The notes under the pieces: generated by a model
Told to the model about the DNA's origin: nothing
Seen by the model: the letters and a program-made list of their open reading frames with translations, nothing else
The model's database searches: none
Position numbers and translations under genes: made by a program
Shown here: positions 58,714 to 64,000 of the stretch, one piece after another
How positions within the stretch are numbered: position 1 is the stretch's first letter
Layout of the letters: every line of letters begins with the position of its first letter
Assembly (NCBI RefSeq): GCF_003086295.3
Contig: NC_092038.1
Coordinates: 99,913,837-99,977,836 of the forward strand
Reading direction: 5' to 3'
DNA length: 64,000 nt
DNA from: Arachis hypogaea
Lineage: Eukaryota > Streptophyta > Magnoliopsida > Fabales > Fabaceae

Positions 58714-60357
58714 CCCATAGTTATCATTTGTAGTGTATTATAAGATTTGTGGCAGTGTACCCAACTGGATCAAAATATCATAATTAGGGAGCACCCAAAA
58801 TACATGTTATATTCAGTAAAATAGAAGACATGATTATTCAACAAATACTAAGCTAAAGTTATAAATCAGTCGTGCTTAAATTAAAAAAAAAAACTTATGG
58901 AACCCACACAAACATTCAATTCAAATACCAACATAGTTGAAAGATTTTGTTCAAAGTGATAGTTTTCATACTAGGTAATATCAAATAAGACTAGATAAGA
59001 GCAAAATATTATTCTACTACATTAATCAGGAGCCATGAGTTGCAACACTACTAAACGCAAAGAAATTCCACAATAGATAAGCTGCACATACTGTGAAAAT
59101 TCATGAACAATTAGGAAATAGCTTCCAACCAAGCACAGAATCCATGCTAATGCTAAAATATACAAATCATACAAAGAGTATATGAATTTGTATAATAGTA
59201 AAAACTTACAGTAACCTATTTTACTTCATCAACCGAAAAAATTGTTCTATAGCACAAGTTTTCTGTCATAAAAGTAGGTGGGATCTGTGAATGGGTGAGT
59301 ATCTTGAATAAAATTAGTACTCACTTTTATGTACTCATTTAAGAATCCCTCTATCATCTACTCTAGAGAGGTCAATCCCTTCAATTCATGAATCAATATA
59401 TGATTCAGATTCACAGATTCAGTGAATGTTATCCTGTATTCATTTTGTACCAACTTTAAAGATGATATTTATTGAAGTCAAACATTTATACTAAGATGAT
59501 ATATATAAGTCAAACATTTATACTAAGGTTCACAACAACCCAAGATTATATAATTGTAAGAAATATTTTAAATATAACAGTGTAGCAAATAAGTTATTTT
59601 TTTAAGTGTTTTTACTCCTCCCTTACATAAATTAATTCTATCCTCCCTTAACAGAAACCCGGGAATATTTAACCGACACCTTGGAAAAAGAGAAAAAAAA
59701 TTGGCAGGACTGAAGTAATTAATCTCCAACACTTTGAAGCATCCATTGAAAGTTGAAACTTTTACTAAGTTTTCTAGATTCATAAAGTCATAGCATTAAC
59801 CTGAAGGATGGTATCAGTTCCATATTCTTTTCTCCACCTTAACATGTCTTCCCACATTTGAATAGTCTTCTCAATGTCAAAGTCCTTTGCTTTCAAAAAC
59901 CTACCACAGCCATAGTTAGCAATTTTTACATTCAGCTTGATCCACTGTTCCATAGTTAGCAGTTGTAGTTTATTACAAGATTTGATTGAGTATACCCAAT
60001 TGGATCAAAACATGATAATCAAGGAGCACCTAAATACATGTGAATATATGTATAATAACAGACAAATGATGAACTAACTTAAAGTTATAAACCAATTAAG
60101 CTTAAATTCAACTATATATATTCTTATGGAACCCGCAGAAACAACCAATTCAAATGCCATCATGGTTGGGAGATTGTATTCGAAGTTATAGTTATCATAC
60201 TAGCTAATATCAAAGAAGACTAGATAAGAAAAAAATGTAATCCTTAACACAAACATAGTTACTTTCGATGTGTTTGTATGCTTAAATGGTCTTATTCATT
60301 AATTAGGAATTATATCTAATAGCAAACTACCATGAAGTTTCCAGCTAGAAATATATG
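58714..60357. repeat. 1.64-kb direct repeat, copy 2 (downstream of RepHel)
   Basis: The counterpart of 50791-52431, in the same orientation. RepHel lies exactly between the two copies, 7.9 kb apart start to start. Confidence 0.92.
59801..59900 (-). pseudogene. Captured SEC14-like exon, copy 2
   Basis: The same exon as 51875-51974 but reading [20 protein letters not shown], which keeps the Leu normal for SEC14 proteins. The acceptor TAG and donor GTTAATG-type edges are preserved. No other SEC14 exon is seen nearby. Confidence 0.8.
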
Positions 60358-60416
60358 ATTTAACTACTAGCAAAATAACATGTACTATATGTATCAGATG
60401 GCCGTGGTATACTTAC

Positions 60417-60607
60417 ATACATCTCGAACCAAATCTTTTTGGATCGGATTCTACCCATTTCGGCGACCTTTGCCCCAAAGAGAGGATGGAGCGAGCTTTT
60501 CTTGGAAATTAAAGTCCCTACCCATTCGGCTACCTTCCACCAACCTTCTCAAAGCGCGGTCATCTCACATGGAAACGCTAACGCAGGAGATTGCAATTCT
60601 TGATGCA
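60417..60607 (-). pseudogene. Possible captured exon of unknown gene
   Basis: GC-richer than its surroundings and, on the minus strand, ending at a strong donor (GTAAGT, 60411-60416). An internal frame of about 37 codons (ALRRLVEGSRMGRDFNFQ...) or an overlapping frame is open, but stops occur on either side and no family is recognised. On the + strand a 76-residue ORF spans the same DNA. Confidence 0.3.
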
Positions 60608-60619
60608 TAAAAAAGTAAC

Positions 60620-62978
60620 AAAGCTTCTGATTTTCTTAAACACTGTCACCGCACTAAGAAATGTCAGCTATCAACGCCAAATACAATCCCATTATGTATT
60701 TCATATAAGAAATTATTTAAATGTATTCAGCTGTAGTGGATTTAAAATCAGCAGTTAAACAATCGAAAATTATATCTCTAATATTTAATATGTTTATAAT
60801 TGAAGACATAGTACCTGATCCCGATCTAAACGTTTCACGAAAACTGGAACAGTAATGGATTCGATGGAAGGATTCAATCATATTCCAACAGCCAAAGAAA
60901 TCGTCATCTATAAATTAACTAGATCCTAAAAAATTTGTGCCCCCAATATTAACTGTGTGAAGCAAAAGTGAGTTAAGCTACAACACCAGACAAATTGAAC
61001 TAGGAAGCCAGAAGTAGGTGGTGCCAGTACCCTTTTTCCCTTGCTTTTGGTTTTGTGATGCCCATGGTTTTTTTTTTTTTAAGATTATTAGATTGATATG
61101 TTTTGTGAAATATTTGGAGAAGAAGACTGTTGTAGTTGGTGGGGGCGGGCGGGTTGCAATAAATTCAAATTTAATGAATAGATAAGAATTCAAATGTCTC
61201 ACTCTATGTGAAGTGGGCAACTATTTAATGAGATTACATAATTATAGGATAGATAACGGGTATATTATTTTTAATATAAATCATCTTTAACGCCTTTCCA
61301 TTTCTTTCTAAATGGTAATGTAATACATAATAGTTATATTATATAAATCCACCGAGCATAATCAAGTTTAAAAAATTTTTACATTTTAGTCATACAGATC
61401 AAAATTAATGTAGTGGAACTTTTTTATATAAATAGACACTATTGTATATGTACTTTTTTATGTAGATATTTGTTTTAACAAGGTACAAATTGTAAAAGTA
61501 TTTCTAATGCGCTTATTAAATAGTACTAATGAAATTATATTTTATAAAAAATTTAACATGTTTTAAAATAAAACACAATCTGTTAAAGTACATGATAGTA
61601 TCAATTTTTTGAAAAATAAATATATGCTTAAAAATATTTATTTATGACTCAAAATGATAACATCTGTTATTCAAATTATACTTAAAAATTATAATACAAT
61701 ATTCGTATACGCGTTTAGTTATTTATTATTTTAATTTGTTAAGGTGTACTCTAAAAATTACCATTTAAGAAAATTTATCATTCAAACATATAAGTTGCAT
61801 TTTTTATTTTTTCTATTGTTTATTTATCCATAACTATTTGTAATTGAACCTAATATATTTTTTAAGATTAATATAACATATTCATGTTTACACAATGAAA
61901 AAACCCTATATATCTAACAATAATTTTATTTATAAAACATAAATTTATATTCTATAAATGAGATGCGACATAGACAATTATAAATAATTATTTCACGTTA
62001 TAATTAAAATTTTTAAATTGAATATTGCTAAATATTTGATAAGTATTTAGATAACTACGTTTCATAAAAATCTGTCTCACAATTTAATTTAACATAAAAA
62101 ATATATATAATTTTGGGAATATATTTTACTCATGTACGATTATACTTTATTTATTTTACATATTTAACTAGACATGATAACCTTTATTCTTTTATATATA
62201 TCTCATTAAAATTATTATGGTGTCTAATTCTCTTCAAAAATTAAAAAAACGTTAATGAAAACATTAGACAGCAGGAACATATTATTGTGAATGGTTTTTT
62301 AGTCTAAGCAATTTTTAATAAAATGCCTTTTTATGTATATATTTTTTTTTAAACAAGGCACGAATCGTAAAAGTGATTCTAACGTGGTATTAAAGAATGC
62401 TAATAAAAATTGTTTTAAAGGTTACCATTTAAATATTTTTATTAACCGAATTATATATCAATATATCAAAAAAGTTTAATCACTTAATTTTTTTTTTGAT
62501 ATTATGATCGTGCAATTTGTTTCCATTAAAATATATGAATCTCTTTTTTAAATAAACTTTAGATAAATACCATTAAAAATATTAAACACACCAACCGCGA
62601 GTAATTCAGACTATACAATAGGATCTATTAATATAAAAAAAGTTTCACTACATTAATTTTGTCTGTATGACTAAAATGTAAAAAAAAAATTTCAGTTTTT
62701 AATTATTTAGTCTATACAAACAAAAATAAAACAATCTTATATATTGTATAAATAATTCTGATATACTATAAATAAATACCTTTTAATTTCAGTTTTTACA
62801 TAAACTTTAGATAAATACCTATAAAGCTATTTATTATAGTCTATATAAGCGATAATAAAACAGTGTTATAAATTGTACAAATAATTATTATATTAAAAAC
62901 TTTAAATCTTACGAAAGTATAATTCTTAGTATCAACATATAAGTAAAACTAAATTTTTGTAATAGATTAATATTTAGT
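60620..62978. other. Helitron AT-rich 3' region with inverted and direct repeats
   Basis: No gene. About 60-bp inverted repeats lie at 61371-61434 and 62631-62690 (TTTTAGTCATACAGA paired with TCTGTATGACTAAAA). Diverged direct repeats include AACAAGG.AC.AAT.GTAAAAGT (61478 and 62352) and TAAACTTTAGATAAATACC (about 62562 and 62801). The composition is extremely AT-rich toward the terminus. The ORF at 60978-61220 is not supported. Confidence 0.6.
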
Positions 62979-63005
62979 CCGGGCGTAGCCCGGGTATTCC
63001 ACTAG
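62979..63005 (+). other. Helitron 3' terminus: hairpin plus CTAG
   Basis: CCGGGCGTAGCCCGG (62979-62993) is a perfect 6-bp stem with a GTA loop. It is followed by 12 nt ending CTAG at 63002-63005, then T, consistent with insertion between A and T. The hairpin acts as the termination signal of Helitron rolling-circle transfer. Confidence 0.9.
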
Positions 63006-64000
63006 TCTAATTTAAAAAAATCTAAAGTCTTACGACAAGAGCAGAAGTTTCTTCATCACCTTCTCCTGACAACGAATCCATAAAGCCATAAAGGGAAAGC
63101 GAATTGCCCTTTCAACCAAACAGTATCCGTTTACGCCTCGTTATCGTTGGAGTGCCAAACTGGTCATGCTGCTTCTCTTTGATGCAATGTGAATTATTAG
63201 CATTTAATTGTTGTTGTTATTACAACCGGTATAACAGATTAACAGACAGGTTATTTAGCCTGACCTCGTAAGGAAGCTATTTTTACAAGGAATAATAAGG
63301 AATCTTGGCAACTGACATTTGACAAAGATCAAAAGTACCAGTATCAAATCTCCTTCCCATTAAAAATTACGCTATTAGTAGAAATTGATCCCTATTTTTT
63401 AATTGAATTCTTTTTCTTCCCACAAGTGGGATATAAAAAGTTGATGTAAAAGAAAAGCAAACAACCGAACTAACCAAAGAGACCATTAAGGCATTAACTG
63501 GGTTCCTGTAGATGAGAAGGATCATCACCTTGGAGACATCAGATTCCTATCACGTGGAGTCCTACCGTTCTGGTAGATGATTGACCTAACTACTAAAGTC
63601 ACTTAATTACCCCTGTTTTCCTTAAACTAACAAAAGCAAGCATTATCATCCTAGTCTTCCTGAGATGTGGTATTATTTCACATTCAAAAAGTGGATTGCT
63701 GAATAACACCAAACTTAATTTAAGAGTTAACAAAGAAAAATTAGCTCAAGAGTAAGAGTACTCGTCATCTAAAATAATCTGTGGTCAACTGACTTATTGA
63801 TGGATTACAACTGAGCAATTAGAGTTATAATAGCTGGATCATTTTTTTTTTCCAATATATTTTACAAAACAAACTTCTTAATAATTTTTAGTCAATTTTT
63901 TATAATACTTTTTGAGATTTAATTTATTATGCGTGTATTTGAAAAAATAATTTAACAATTTTATTAAATTTAAACAATGATTTTTATAATAATTTAAATA
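63006..64000. other. Sequence beyond the Helitron, no gene seen
   Basis: 63045-63150 resembles 28656-28733. The rest is AT-rich intergenic DNA without a credible ORF. Confidence 0.6.

Larger units (their letters stand above)
41843..63005 (+). mobile_element. Helitron body with RPA-like, F-box and RepHel genes (5' end missing)
   Basis: All Helitron hallmarks except the 5' terminus are present: an RPA70-like gene (41843-43147), a six-exon RepHel gene (52855-58160), and a 3' end made of a perfect 6-bp GC hairpin (62979-62993), 12 nt, and CTAG (63002-63005) followed by T. Inside are an intact F-box gene, a 1.64-kb direct repeat flanking RepHel with SEC14-like exons, a PIF-like MITE and long AT-rich non-coding stretches. 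At 41843 the sequence begins abruptly in RPA coding sequence against the family A LTR. RepHel is open throughout, so this copy could be a recent source element. The assignment of everything between 41843 and 63005 to one Helitron is inference. Confidence 0.82.

Overview
The window reads as plant nuclear DNA, most likely from a legume and probably a peanut relative (Arachis). This is inferred from AT-rich intergenic DNA, GT-AG introns, tRNA-Asp-primed Athila-type Ty3/gypsy elements full of the palindrome GGCGTTTAACGCC (which I associate with Arachis from memory), hAT/Mutator/PIF-type debris and a large Helitron. No tRNA, rRNA or CRISPR locus is visible. Only one ordinary host gene is clearly supported (a PH-domain protein, coding 15411-17248). 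Nearly everything else is transposable-element DNA, much of it nested.

Layout. 1-11022: the 3' part of an Athila-like element (family A, + strand) whose 3' LTR is split by a younger complete element (family B, 2707-10378; 1403-bp LTRs; 5-bp target duplication ATAAG). Family B carries one orphan ORF with two stop codons. 11023-12538: truncated LTR ending in TGTTACA (family C). 12539-14076: AT-rich DNA with a Mutator-like MITE. 14440-17250: the PH-domain gene with non-coding leader exons. 18361 to about 28630: an antisense family C LTR interrupted by a dead hAT transposon (18835-22442, 8-bp duplication TATAAAAG) and a solo LTR (23445-25858, duplication ACATG). 28946-41842: two head-to-tail family A elements on the minus strand sharing the middle LTR. 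One is full length (LTR-gag-pol-ORF2-LTR) with in-frame stops and one frameshift; the other is cut off inside gag.

41843-63005 is the most interesting segment: the body of a Helitron on the + strand. It has (i) an RPA70-like single-strand-binding gene whose 5' part is missing because it abuts the family A LTR, (ii) an intact intronless F-box gene, (iii) a complete six-exon RepHel gene (HUH rolling-circle nuclease plus PIF1 helicase; 1461 codons, splice phases consistent throughout, one apparent GC-AG intron), (iv) a 1.64-kb direct repeat on both sides of RepHel, each copy with an antisense exon of a SEC14-like lipid-transfer gene, and (v) a textbook 3' end (GC-rich hairpin, 12 nt, CTAG, then T). 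The 5' terminus is not visible. A PIF/Harbinger-like MITE sits inside it.

How the parts work together: RepHel and the RPA-like protein would provide nicking, strand displacement and ssDNA binding for rolling-circle transposition. The F-box gene and SEC14 exon look like host sequence captured by the Helitron. The sequence after the Helitron 3' end resembles sequence near 28630-28733, suggesting the target was itself a repeat.
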